From Diospyros lotus (Eukaryota; Streptophyta; Magnoliopsida; Ericales; Ebenaceae): 64,000 nucleotides of DNA. The position numbers and the translations under genes were made by a program. The notes beneath the pieces were generated by a model. That model ran no database searches. It saw only the letters and a list, made by a program, of their open reading frames with translations, and was not told the DNA's origin. Below are positions 11,518 through 22,600 of the stretch, piece by piece. The number at the start of each line of letters is the position of its first letter. The stretch's first letter is position 1. The DNA lies in the NCBI RefSeq assembly GCF_014633365.1, contig NC_068341.1, positions 7,130,001 through 7,194,000 of the forward strand. The letters are read 5' to 3'.

Positions 11518-12130
11518 CTGAAATCAAGAAGGTCCAATTCACAACCCCAAACAAAATAGCTCAAATCCGAAACTTGTTCTGCTCAATTAACAGACCAAAA
11601 CTCAATGAACTTAAATTATCTCCTCCTTTGTCTGTGTTCCAGTTCTTCCAGTTAAAGTCCCCTCTGAAGCACTCGTTAGCTGCGATAAGACCAAAAGAAG
11701 AAAACCCACATTGCAGGATCAAACAGACAGGGGATTCTGTGGAAGCATCTCAATAAGACAACAGTATTTTCAATATCATGTAACAGACTACACAAATGTA
11801 CATGTAAAATTCGTAGATGCTTAAAAAATACAAAATAAAAGGTCATTTTATTCCCACTTCATAGAATATAAATATTCAACGCAGTCTTTGATCCGAAAAT
11901 GCAGGTTAACTAAGGAATCTGAATACAAAAACGAACAAATTCAATTTAGCAATGAAAAACTAAAATAATTTACAATCCGGACCCAGAAATGGAAGCAAGA
12001 GAGTTCTCCGACGATTCCCAAAACCTACCAGGATCAAAACCATACATTTACGTCAACAATAGACACTCATCAATTCAGTGTCGAACAGATTTACGTTCGT
12101 GATATATAATGAAATAAATCAAAAAAATAC
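11518..12130 (-). other. Predicted 5' UTR intron of the membrane-protein gene
   Basis: Donor CGCTG|GTATTTTTTTG (first intron base 12130) and acceptor CTTGATTTCAG (last base 11518) on the minus strand lie between a CT-rich leader (12131-12350) and the exon holding the start codon. Inferred from splice motifs and position only. Confidence 0.4.
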
Positions 12131-12237
12131 CAGCGAGAGAAGAGATAAGAAGCCCTTGATCCGATAAGGACGAGAGCACCGAAACGAGGTGACGCTCCTA
12201 TGACATTTCTCGAATTATCTTAGAAATTTCAGAACTC

Positions 12238-12240
<3 letters not shown>

Positions 12241-12276
<36 letters not shown>

Positions 12277-12330
12277 GGGGGGGGGGGGGGGGGGGGGGGG
12301 GTTGAGGGAGAGAGGGAGAGAGAGAGAGAA
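12241..12330 (-). promoter_or_regulatory. CT-rich leader with (GA)n and a 28-base poly(G) tract
   Basis: On the plus strand (GA)n at 12241-12270 runs into 28 G at 12274-12301 and then more GA. Read on the minus strand this is a CT/C-rich stretch just upstream of the predicted first 5' UTR exon of the gene at 9472-11425. Such pyrimidine patches are common at plant core promoters and leaders. The regulatory role is inference; the tract itself is seen directly. Confidence 0.5.
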
Positions 12331-12785
12331 GAATGAGCGCACGAGGGTTTTGGGGCTTCTTTAAATTTCAGTGGGCAGTCTATTGTCAGAGCAGGTATGG
12401 CTGTTGTCACTCCAACTCACAACATCTGGAAGCTAGTGAGGGTCGGGATTGCTCGGGAACTAGCAAAAGATGCTCTGGCACAGCGATAACATCGCCGATT
12501 TAAGTCGGAAGATTCGGATTTGGAAGGTGACGTGACGCTACCAATTTGAAGAGCGAGCCAGATCCACCGACAAGGCCGAGCCTGGAGGGCGCGTGACATA
12601 ATATTTATCAAATTTGCGATTGTATCCCTCGACTTTCTCTTGGTACAATTGTGTCCGCCAAGTTTAAATTAATTGCAGTAGACATTCCCAATTTTGTGTT
12701 AATGCATGTAAATAAATAAATTAATTATATGTTAAAATATTAAATGAAATAGAAGTATTTTAATATAATTTTTTTTTTATAATAA
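12331..12785. other. Intergenic DNA upstream of the membrane-protein gene
   Basis: No gene was recognised. The proximal part should hold the minus-strand promoter. From about 12600 the sequence turns AT-rich and runs into the RTE target site. Confidence 0.45.
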
Positions 12786-12806
12786 TTGATTCAAGTTTAG
12801 TATCTA
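12786..12806 (+). repeat. Left 21-bp target-site duplication of the RTE element
   Basis: The 21 bases starting TTGATTCAAG and ending AGTATCTA recur exactly at 16124-16144. The outer 3 bases (TTG) could also belong to the element's own TTG-rich tail, so the true duplication is 18-21 bp. Confidence 0.9.
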
Positions 12807-12911
12807 ACTCCGTCTGGAGATGTTATCCACTGCCGGTCCCAAGTCTGGATAAAGGAGGAGGGTTGTGTTAGGTAGCCGACAGCCAACGTAAAACTTAGTC
12901 GGATTCAAAAC

Positions 12912-15900
12912 ATGAACTCTAGACAAATTATGAAAAATCGTTTGGGCGTGGGCGTAACCCTTCATAGCGACGCGCTACACTGCCCCCGTGTAGTGACAAG
13001 TGAGCTAGGGTCGCTGCATCGGCGCTCGGATGTAGTGATAAATGAGCAAGGGTTCCTGCATTTGCTTGGACAGATGTGGGTAAAGAAGCTAGTCCAAAAT
13101 CAAAATCAAAATCAAAATCAAAACCAAAATCAAAATCAAAACCAAAACCAAAATCAAAATCAAAAACAAAATCAAATTCAAAATCAAGGCCAAAAACAAA
13201 ATCAAATCCAAATTCAAGGCCAAAAACAAAATCATAGATTAAGGATTGGGTCATGGAACATAGGAACATTAACAGGCAAAGCTATGGAAGTGGTGGATGT
13301 GATGATTAGGAAAAAAATTAATATTATGTGCCTTCAAGAGACGAGATGGGTAGGGAAAAAAGCAAAATTTTTATCAGAAGCTGGATATAAAATATGGTAC
13401 ACAGGAACTGATCGAGCAAAAAATGGAGTGGGGATTATTATGGATAAAAGCTTAATAGATGAGGTAGTGGATGTAAAGAGAATGGGGGATAGGATTATTA
13501 TGGTGAAGATTAGTCTAGGAATAATGACTATAAATATCTTTAGTACATATGCACCACAAGCGGGGTTAGGTGATGAGATAAAAGCAAAATTCTGGGAGGA
13601 CCTAGAGGGACTCATACAAATGATACCAAGAGGAGAGAAAGTGATTATAGGAGGTGACTTAAATGGGCACGTGGGTAGAGACGGAAACGAATATAGAGAG
13701 GTACACGGAGGGTATGGATTCGAGGAAATTAATAATGAGGGTAAATCTATCATAGATTTTGCTATGGCATATGGGCTCATTATAACCAATACTAGGTTCA
13801 AAAAACGGGACGAACACTTAATCACATATAAAAATATCACCTCAAGCACCCAAATAGATTACTTCCTCATGAGACAAGAGAATCAGTTATGTTGTAGGAA
13901 TTGTAAGGTGATACCGGGAGAGTGTTTGACTACTCAACATAGACTTCTAGTACTTGACGTCCAAGTAAGAAATTGGAAGAGAAAAAATCACATAAAACAA
14001 AATCCAAGAATCAGGTGGTGGAATTTAAAAGGGGAGAAACAACTAATCTTCAAATAAAAATTAAGGGGTAGAAGGGAATGGAATGGAGAAAGACAGACAA
14101 ACCAAATGTGGAAAGAAATGGCTAATGCTCTGAGAAGCACGACAAAGGTAGCCCTTGGAGAGACAAATGGTAGAATCCCTAACCTTAAGGAGTCTTGGTG
14201 GTGGAATGAAGAGGTACAATTGAAAATTAAAAATAAAAAAACTTGCTATAAGGCGGTATATCAATGCAACAATGAAAAAAATTAAAAAAATTATAAAGAA
14301 GCAAAAAAGGCAGCAAAAAGAGCTGTTAGTGAAGCAAGGTCAAAAGCATATGAGAATCTATATAAACGACTTGATACAAAAGATGGAGAAAGGGATATAT
14401 ATAAATTAGCTAAAGCAAGAGAAAGAAAAATACGGGATTTAAATCAAGTGAAATGTATAAAAGATGACAATCAAAATGTTTTAGTAAATGAGGGAGCGAT
14501 TAAGGAGAGATGGAATGAGTATTTCACAAAATTATTCAATGATGGTGGTGACACAAGAGTTAGGTTGGGACATCTCAGTAACTCCGAAGGGAATGTGAGC
14601 TACACATTCTATCGACGCATAAGTTCAAATGAAATAAGGCAAGTTTTAAAAAAGATGAAAAATCATAAGGCAGTGGGACCAGATAATATACCAATAGAAG
14701 CATGGAAATGCATGGGAGAAGAGGGCATCTCTTGGCTAACACAACTATTTAACGCCATCCTTAAATAAAAAAAGATGCCAGATGAGTGGAGGAAGAGTAC
14801 TTTAGTTCCTATATACAAGAACAAAGGAGATATTCAAAACTGTGAAAATTATAGAAGAATTAAGTTAATGAGTCATACCATGAAACTCTGGGAGAGAGTA
14901 ATAGAGCAGAGGCTCAGAAAGGAAACAAAGGTGTCAGAAAATTAGTTTGGTTTCATGCCTGGTAGGTCAACAATAGAAGCTATATATTTACTGAGGCGTC
15001 TAATGGAAAGGTATCGAGATCATCAGAAGGACCTACATATGGTGTTTATAGATCTAGAAAAGGCCTATGATAGGGTCCCTAGAGAAGTATTATGGAGGGT
15101 TTTAGAGAAGAAATGAGTCAAAATAGCCTATATACAAGCCCTTAAGGACATGTATCATGGTGTAAAGACAAGGGTCAGAACATGCAGAGGGGATACTGAA
15201 CCATTTACAACTACAATAGGACTGCATCAAGGTTCCGCACTAAGTCCATACTTATTTGCCTTAGTAATGGATGAATTCACTAAAGATATTTAGACATATG
15301 TGCCATGGTGTATGCTATTTGCAGACGACATAGTGTTGGTGGATGAAACAAAAGAAGGAGTGAACACAAAGCTTGAGTTGTGGAGAAACAATTTAGAATC
15401 TAAGGAATTTAAATTAAGTAGAAAGAAAACAGAATATATGGAATGCAAATTTAGTAAAAATGCAAGAGTGGATGATGTTATAATAAAATTAGAAGACTAA
15501 ATCTTACAAAGAAAAGACCATTTTCGATATTTGGGATCAGTGATTCAAAAAGATGGAGAAATCCACCAGGATGTCGCACATAGAATTAAGGCAAGTTGGC
15601 TAAAATGGAGAAATGCATCGGAGGTGTTATGTGATGGTAAAATCCCATTAAAATTGAAAGGAAAATTTTATAGGACAGCTATAAGACCAGTCTTGCTGTA
15701 TGGCTCAGAATGTTGGGCAGCCAAATACCAGCATGAGCAAAAGACGAGTGTAGCGGAAATGAGAATGTTAAGATGGATGTGCGGACATACAAGAAAGGAT
15801 AAAATTAGAAATGAAGTTATTCGTAATAAGGTAAGAGTAGTACCAATCGAGAAAAAGATGAGAGAGACTAGACTAAGATGGTTTGGTCATGTGAGAAGGA

Positions 15901-16091
15901 GACTAAGAGACGCTCCTGTGAGGAGAGTTGATGAAATGGAACAATTAATCACAAAAAGAGGTAGAGGTAGACCCAAGAAGACTTTGAGAGAGACATTAAA
16001 ATTTGATATGAAATATATGGATCTAAATGAGGATATGACAAAAGACAGAAATACATGGAAGTTTAGAATTCATGTAACCGATCCCATATAG
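12912..16091 (+). pseudogene. RTE endonuclease-reverse transcriptase ORF with seven in-frame stops
   Basis: The frame from ATG 12912 to TAG 16089-16091 stays in one phase for 1060 codons. An expanded Gln-Asn tract comes first. The endonuclease then shows GSWNIGTL, LQETRW, TYAPQ, GGDLNGHVG, QIDYFLM and TTQHRLL (13243-13975). A linker follows, then the RT with [52 protein letters not shown] and catalytic LFADDIVLV (about 14670-15345), and a C-terminal part ending RIHVTDPI. Stops lie at 14055 (TAA), 14283 (TAA), 14766 (TAA), 14943 (TAG), 15114 (TGA), 15291 (TAG) and 15498 (TAA). No frameshift is needed anywhere. The catalytic residues remain. The element was therefore complete at insertion and has decayed only by base substitution. 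Confidence 0.92.
13095..13232 (+). repeat. CAAAAT/CAAAAC hexamer array coding a Gln-Asn tract
   Basis: About 20 hexamers (CAAAAT, CAAAAC, CAAATT and a CAAGGC variant) encode alternating Gln and Asn, interrupted by Lys, Ile and Gly, between the N-terminus and the endonuclease of the RTE ORF. The array keeps the reading frame because the unit is six bases. Confidence 0.9.
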
Positions 16092-16123
16092 TGGGATAAA
16101 GGCTAGATATGTTGATGTTGTTG

Positions 16124-16144
16124 TTGATTCAAGTTTAGTATCTA
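16124..16144 (+). repeat. Right 21-bp target-site duplication of the RTE element
   Basis: Exact copy of 12786-12806 directly after the TTG-rich tail. Confidence 0.9.
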
Positions 16145-16667
16145 TAAATGTAAATATTTATTGTTATTGGGTTTAAATTTTCTTTATACCCTTATATTAA
16201 TCAAGAAAATTAGATAATCATTTAAAAATTTTATCCAAGTACTTAATTTTGTAAACCCAATCTTCTTTCTTGTCATTTTATTTTCAACTTCATAGAAAAT
16301 AATCTTTATTTTGATTACTCTCATTTTTCATGTTAATTTGAGATAAAGATCTATCACTCAATTTCTTTATAGATAACTTATTTTTAGATGATTTATAATT
16401 TATGAAACTCTATTCGATCTATTAACTTTTTCTTTCTTTTTTTTTTAACTCTTGTGCATCTAAAATTAAGGATTGTTAAAAGAGTTCACCCTTTTTATCC
16501 CACAAAAAGGTAAATACTATAAATAGTTTATGATCTACAATAGAACCGTTATTTATTCACAAACTGAATGGATTAAATGGTAATCCGTCAACATAGAAAG
16601 ACATAAATTGACAAAGCTTCTTCAATGTTTTTGTTTTCACGGTAAACAAAGAGTGAACTAAACTAAA
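16145..16667. other. AT-rich DNA downstream of galactokinase
   Basis: No gene was seen. The part nearest 16668 is expected to be the 3' UTR of the minus-strand galactokinase gene. The rest continues the pre-insertion sequence that the RTE element interrupted. Confidence 0.5.
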
Positions 16668-19600
16668 CTAAAGCTTGAAAATAGCTGCCCCACTTGATGG
16701 TTTGGATGCAAACACATACAAACCAAGATCATTTTTATTGATGATCCCTTTGTCCATTCTTGACTGATAAAATTGGTCCTGATGCAAAAACACAACCTTG
16801 TCAAACTCCAATTCATTCTTTTGAAAGGTTTGTTAACAGTTAACACCAATTCCAGAGACCATCGTAGAAAGGTGAAAAACAAACCTTCAAGTCGAGGATA
16901 AACTGGGGTACAGCCGACTCTTTGACTAAAGCAACCGCGCAGCCACCCCATCCAGCTCCGGTTAGCCTTGCTCCAAGAGCACCGTTAACTCTACAAACCT
17001 TTACGAGTTCTTCCAGTTCTGGGCAGCTAATTAGAGCAACAGAATGGGGTAAGCAAACACGGGGCAAATTTATAGCATAACCTAAAACAGAAGAGAAGTT
17101 GGCTACTGGCAAAAACCGGTATCTCATGTTTGAGTTTTTAAACACATAGTGAGAAGTTGGACTAGTACCTGCACTCATACAGAATGCTGCAACTATAATG
17201 GCTTTCATTCATAAGGGCACCGAGCTTCTTCAACATCTCCTCCTCACTGCAATAACAACTTCCTAGATGTTAGGTTTTGGAAAATGAAAATATTTACAAT
17301 CACCACTTGGTTCTTAAGCACTATAATATTATACTCCTGAAGTTATGTTTCGTTCTTGCAGTATTAAAAGCTCAATGTCAAGAATTGAAGGGAAGTAACA
17401 TTTTGGTTCCTTTCTTGGGCTGTTCAGAAAATCTTGAAGGTCCAAAGGAATCAACGAGTAGCCCACTTGCAACACCGAAGGACAGTGGAACTGAATAAAT
17501 CAAGAGTGAAATGCTTATCTTCTCTTGAATTGCGCCTCAAGAAGAATAGTACTACCAAGATTTTGATGGCAAATATGTGTGAGATACATGCCAGGAAATG
17601 AAGATCAATACAGATCCAACCATTACTGTTATTTGTACAGGTAGAACTCAAATTTTTGCAACTGGAGCATTCATCAGTCATGTTGATGCACGACAAATAT
17701 CTGAAAAAAAGTTTCAACCACATTCAATGTCTCAAAGGCCACTTTTGTAAATTCAATAAGGCCCTCTGCCACGTTCCTAGGGTTCAACCTAGGATTTAGG
17801 AGATAATCGGAAGGACTTGGGGAAGATAGATCAGAAGAAATGGGAGGGAATTAGAGAATAACAGAAACTGAGAGAGGGAGATTAGGGAGAACCGAGAGAA
17901 AGAGAGGAAAATTAAGAGAGACTGAAAATCAGATTTTATTCAATAATATGGTTGTGTTTTGAATCAGATTGGATTAGTCTTATATACTGATCCAGTTGTT
18001 AGGTTTAGCACCAATAAGGCTGCCAATTATTCAAATCAATACAGCTGGAGGTTGTTACAATACAACTAAAAGAAATTCATCTGTTATCTAATTACTACTA
18101 TGTCCTTGGGTCATGACACCCTCATTGTCATGAAACAGAAACAACAGATGTTAGGCCCATGAACTTCTCAAAACACCAGAAGCTAATGCCAGTGTAGGTC
18201 TAACAGGTTAGTTGAGGGTTTATCTAACATTAAACACCTAAAGCATATGAATAATCATTGATGAAAGGTTGGCTACATCAACTCACCTTATGCTTGATGA
18301 TACAGTGTCCTTGAAAGCATGGACACGCTTGGCTTCAGAATAGACATGAGTGGCTCTCTAGATATCAGATGGTAGACCAAAAGTTAGTAGAGTATAATTC
18401 CCAAAGGGATTAGAAAACCAACAACAAAGAAGGAAGGAAAAGAGTGGATATCACTAAGAGGAACAAAAACTGAAAGATTGTCCAATAGGAGATTGTAAAT
18501 GGTAAGATCAATTCTCAAAAATAATATTGATTATATCAATTATTCATTTGGTCATGGCTGAGAAAAAATTCTCTACACCAGAACTCAAGAACAATGTTGG
18601 TATATTTGATTATTACTTATGTATCATTTCTTTTACTTTATTTATTTGTTTCTTTGTTTTTTGGGGTAAGTGCAGTTAAAAGTTGGAGCATAATATAATC
18701 CCACAAATTGGAGACCAGTTGTAGGCAATTTATGCTACAACTCAGAATATTAAGATACAGAATCAGGTCCATCTACTAGGTTTCCAAATAGGCAACGGAA
18801 AAGAAGATGAATGAACTAAAAAATAAACAGCACCAATATAACAGCTGGTCTCTGAAAAAATATCATAAAATTTACAGAAGTCGTGCATAAATATATGGAA
18901 GGAATCTTACAAATTCAGCACCTAATGACATCTAATTCAATTCAGGAATTAAATGACGAAATGTTGGCAAACGAAATGTCAGCAAACACCCAACCCCTGA
19001 TACAGAATGACAATCCTCCACAAATCAAGCAAAAAACCGGGATGTAGCCCAATGGCAAGCCAATCCATACTAAAATTATAATTCAATAATGGAATAGGAA
19101 TAAAATCCATGTCGACAACAAAGAAGACCTTACCTGGTATAACTTATAATGATTGGCAGCTTTTATCACATCCAAAGATGTTGGAGAATTGGCAAAGATA
19201 TGCTCCAAACTTTCCCCTGTTATTTTCTCAATATCTTCAGCTGTATATGGTTCTTCACTCAAAAGTTCCTGCAAAATATACAGGTCAAAAACTACATAAA
19301 AAAAAAATCCTTGATTGTAACTTCCCTCTGATGATGTTATAAAAGTAGAGGCAGGACTATTAAGGGGGAAACAAGAAACAAGAAACAAGCAAGCTAAGAT
19401 TATGACAGATTTGAAGCAGAAAATAAATAATAACCTTGACTGCAAGAACAGGATCAGAAGACCCATGACTACCAGCAAACGATACACATAACCCTTCAAC
19501 ATCAGAAAGAGTCTTGACTTGGGCTATTGCATCTTGGGGTTTCATTCCAAGCTTTATGCTGAGTACAATCTGAGAAAGGTGCAACATTATGACACAGAAA

Positions 19601-22600
19601 ATGCAGGGTACAAAACTCAAAGCATGTAAGTCTAGGTATCCAAATTTCTGTCAATTGCAAGAATCAAAGGATGAAAATTCTTAATTTTACAATCCAAACC
19701 CGTAAATATAGGCTTCAGTGCATAACTCAAATTTAATGTACAAATGGTTTCACTTTATTTTTCAAATTTAGAAACAATGCACATGAGTAATCCAGTCCCA
19801 TATTAGGAAATTTGGCAGAGGAAAGAGCTCCAGAGAACTATTATTATACAGTGTGACTATTTATAACCTGCATCCTCAAAAGTAGAGGAGAAAAGCCTGA
19901 CTTTCCAAGTACATTAAACAAACAAAAAACCATAAGATGAACAAATAGAAAAAGCATTGTGAATCCTGGGAAGCACAATGCTCCATATAAGAAGCTGCAT
20001 GCATCTCATTCACTCCACAGGCAAGCGAGAATGTCAGTGGCTGTGTCCATTCTGTTATTATCATAATTTTCTTAGGGCAAAAATAATAAATAGGCCGTAA
20101 ACTTTTATTTATATTGTCATTTTGGTTGAAATCTTACTTTCAATCTTACTTTGGTGTAATGCTTTAGGTCAATTTGATTAAACTGCAAGAAAAAGAAAAT
20201 AAAAAAGAAAACTTACAGCAGCTAGCCGACATTCAACAACCCGATTATTGTAGTTTATAGCAGCAGTAACAGCTTTCTGAGATTCAGCCAATGAATGGGC
20301 AATTACAAAAGATCCACAAGCAGGCAGTTGTACATCAGTTGCACCGATGGGGTTGAAGTCAATCAGCTCTGCAAACCCAGATTTAGCCATGATAGAGATA
20401 GCCTGCAAAATGAAACAAGAAACAAACCAATAGGCACTGGCCACTCTTACCCAAAACAAAAGGATATTAAATTATTGATTGTTATTGTGCAAATGAAAAT
20501 AACAAGCAGCCTGCTATGACAGTGTAACTAAACAATCTCGAGGTTTAATCAATGGGAATGACCTCTATTATTAATCTGAATGTGAGAATCAGCCATGGAG
20601 AAATTTGTGATGATGGGTGTATCATCAAGGATAATTTGTCTACTAACATTAAAGTTCAAAACCCCTTCCCACTGAGCAGATGTAGCATTCAATAACAAAC
20701 AACTGTGCATATGAGATGTAGGTAATAAAATATCTATTACAAATTATCAGACTTAATAGTCTAAATGGGCTGTTAAACCACCACCAACTCATAACGAAGC
20801 ATACGTTGCATGACATATACTTTATAAAGTACAGTTTTTTAATTTCAAATATCTGCTAGTATAAAATGATGAAGTTCTGCAGTCTGCAAGATATAAGCTC
20901 CCATGATAAGTTTTCCTAGATTAGAAGCACACGGAATTATACTGGGATATAAATACCCAAAAGAAAGGCAGTTCTAAAATGAGCATAAATCATAAATGCA
21001 ACTGAAAACCATAGTAATACACCATTAATGTGGTTAAACAACTAGCAAACCAGCTAGATGCACCTTGCCATGAAGTTATTCACACTACTGGGACCCAAAC
21101 AGGTGATAAGCTAGTGAGTTTAGCAGTTGATATATTTGGGAAATACAATTGTTAAATTTGCATCTGCAAGTCCACAGTTTGTCAAAGGGTACCAATATCA
21201 TCAAGGTCAAGCATAATAACTATCACCACTGTTAACATGCTGACAAACAGTAAAGCTGATATTGGATAAGATTACAAGAAATTGCCAAGTTGAACTCGTG
21301 CTAAAGAAGAAACACAATTGAGAAAGCTTCCACAAAATAGCAAGGGGCAGACAGTCAACCTAACCAAGAGTTGTGCGCAAAGTGTCACTAGCTACATACT
21401 TGAAAGCATCCTTCCTTGGACCGTATTGTTTTATAAGAGCTGGAGTATGTTTGCTTAAAACCCTCTTCTAAAAGACGCACTTAGGATTAGGAAAACCTAA
21501 TGTAGTCAAAGAGTATATCATTAAGGATTAGTAACCTGGTCCATCCCACCGGATTGTGTCCCAATGTGACGTTCACATTCACATGTAAGTTGCGCAATCT
21601 CTTTCTGTAACAAAAGCAATAATATAAGAATCAGCAAAAGAAAGAAAAAGTAAATACATGAAAAAATAAAGTAAAAAACAAATAAACTTTTACGATGTAT
21701 ACACAAGTTTAATAACAATTAGCCTTCATCTATCAGTAGCAAATAAGCATCTCAATCTTAAAGAGCAAATGAGGAGGTAAACTTGCCCGTGGTGCAAGCA
21801 AGCACATATTAAAGTTAATATAATACCCTTAAAATAATCACAAACAAGCATTCTGAAAAAACCAATAACTGATTTCTGTAAGAAATATGCTTCAACATAT
21901 CCTAATTTTTATTCAATCTGATGCATACTATTTAAGAATATATAAGCTGACCAACAAATACTTTAAGCACAGGAAAAGTTTTCCATTAAATAAATGATTT
22001 TACTAGTCCAGTGAGGTTGATAAAAATGGCAGGTCTTTCAGGCAAAGAATGAGGGAAATCCCAAAGAACAAAAATGAGTCACTACATTGAAGTTTGAGCA
22101 AAGGAAATTTGATATAATGTTCATAAGAAATGCACTGTTCAAATCATAAGAAATATATAAAATGCTTTCCCTACATCTACGGAGTAACAATTGAAATACC
22201 TTTGGAAAGTTCACACCAAAAGCAGCCATTGTGGCAATTGTAGATGAACAAACTAGTGCTGCAGAGCTTGATAAACCAGACCCTAGATAGAAAGTAGGTA
22301 ACTCAGATAGGAAATAATCAGCAAGAAACTGCTGCTCCAAATACAGTGTTATGTGATTACCCATTTAATTCCAACATATTTTTATCAAACAGCCTTCAAA
22401 TTGGCCTTGCATGGATGTTGCAACCATACCTGCAGGAACAGTTCCATCAACCATGACATCCAGTCCAACAGGTACACCAACATCCAGTCCTTTTAACTTG
22501 GCATGTTCATAGAACCCTTTATACCTGAAGAATATAAACCATCAGTTTTAAGCATCCAATGTTAAGCAGTCCCAAGAGAGATATGGGAGCTCACAAACAT

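Larger units (their letters stand above)
12807..16123 (+). mobile_element. Full-length RTE-clade non-LTR retrotransposon
   Basis: The 3317-bp element lies between two identical 21-bp direct repeats. It has a short 5' leader, one long reading frame with an apurinic-like endonuclease followed by reverse transcriptase, a very short 3' UTR and a tail of TTGATG/TTG units (about 16112-16123) in place of poly(A). A TTG-type tail, a single APE-RT frame and long target duplications are typical of plant RTE elements. It sits on the plus strand between two minus-strand host genes. The frame contains stops, so this copy cannot make its protein. Confidence 0.92.

Noticed and set aside
13334..13849. 171-codon minus-strand frame
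   Set aside because: Antisense shadow of the RTE endonuclease.
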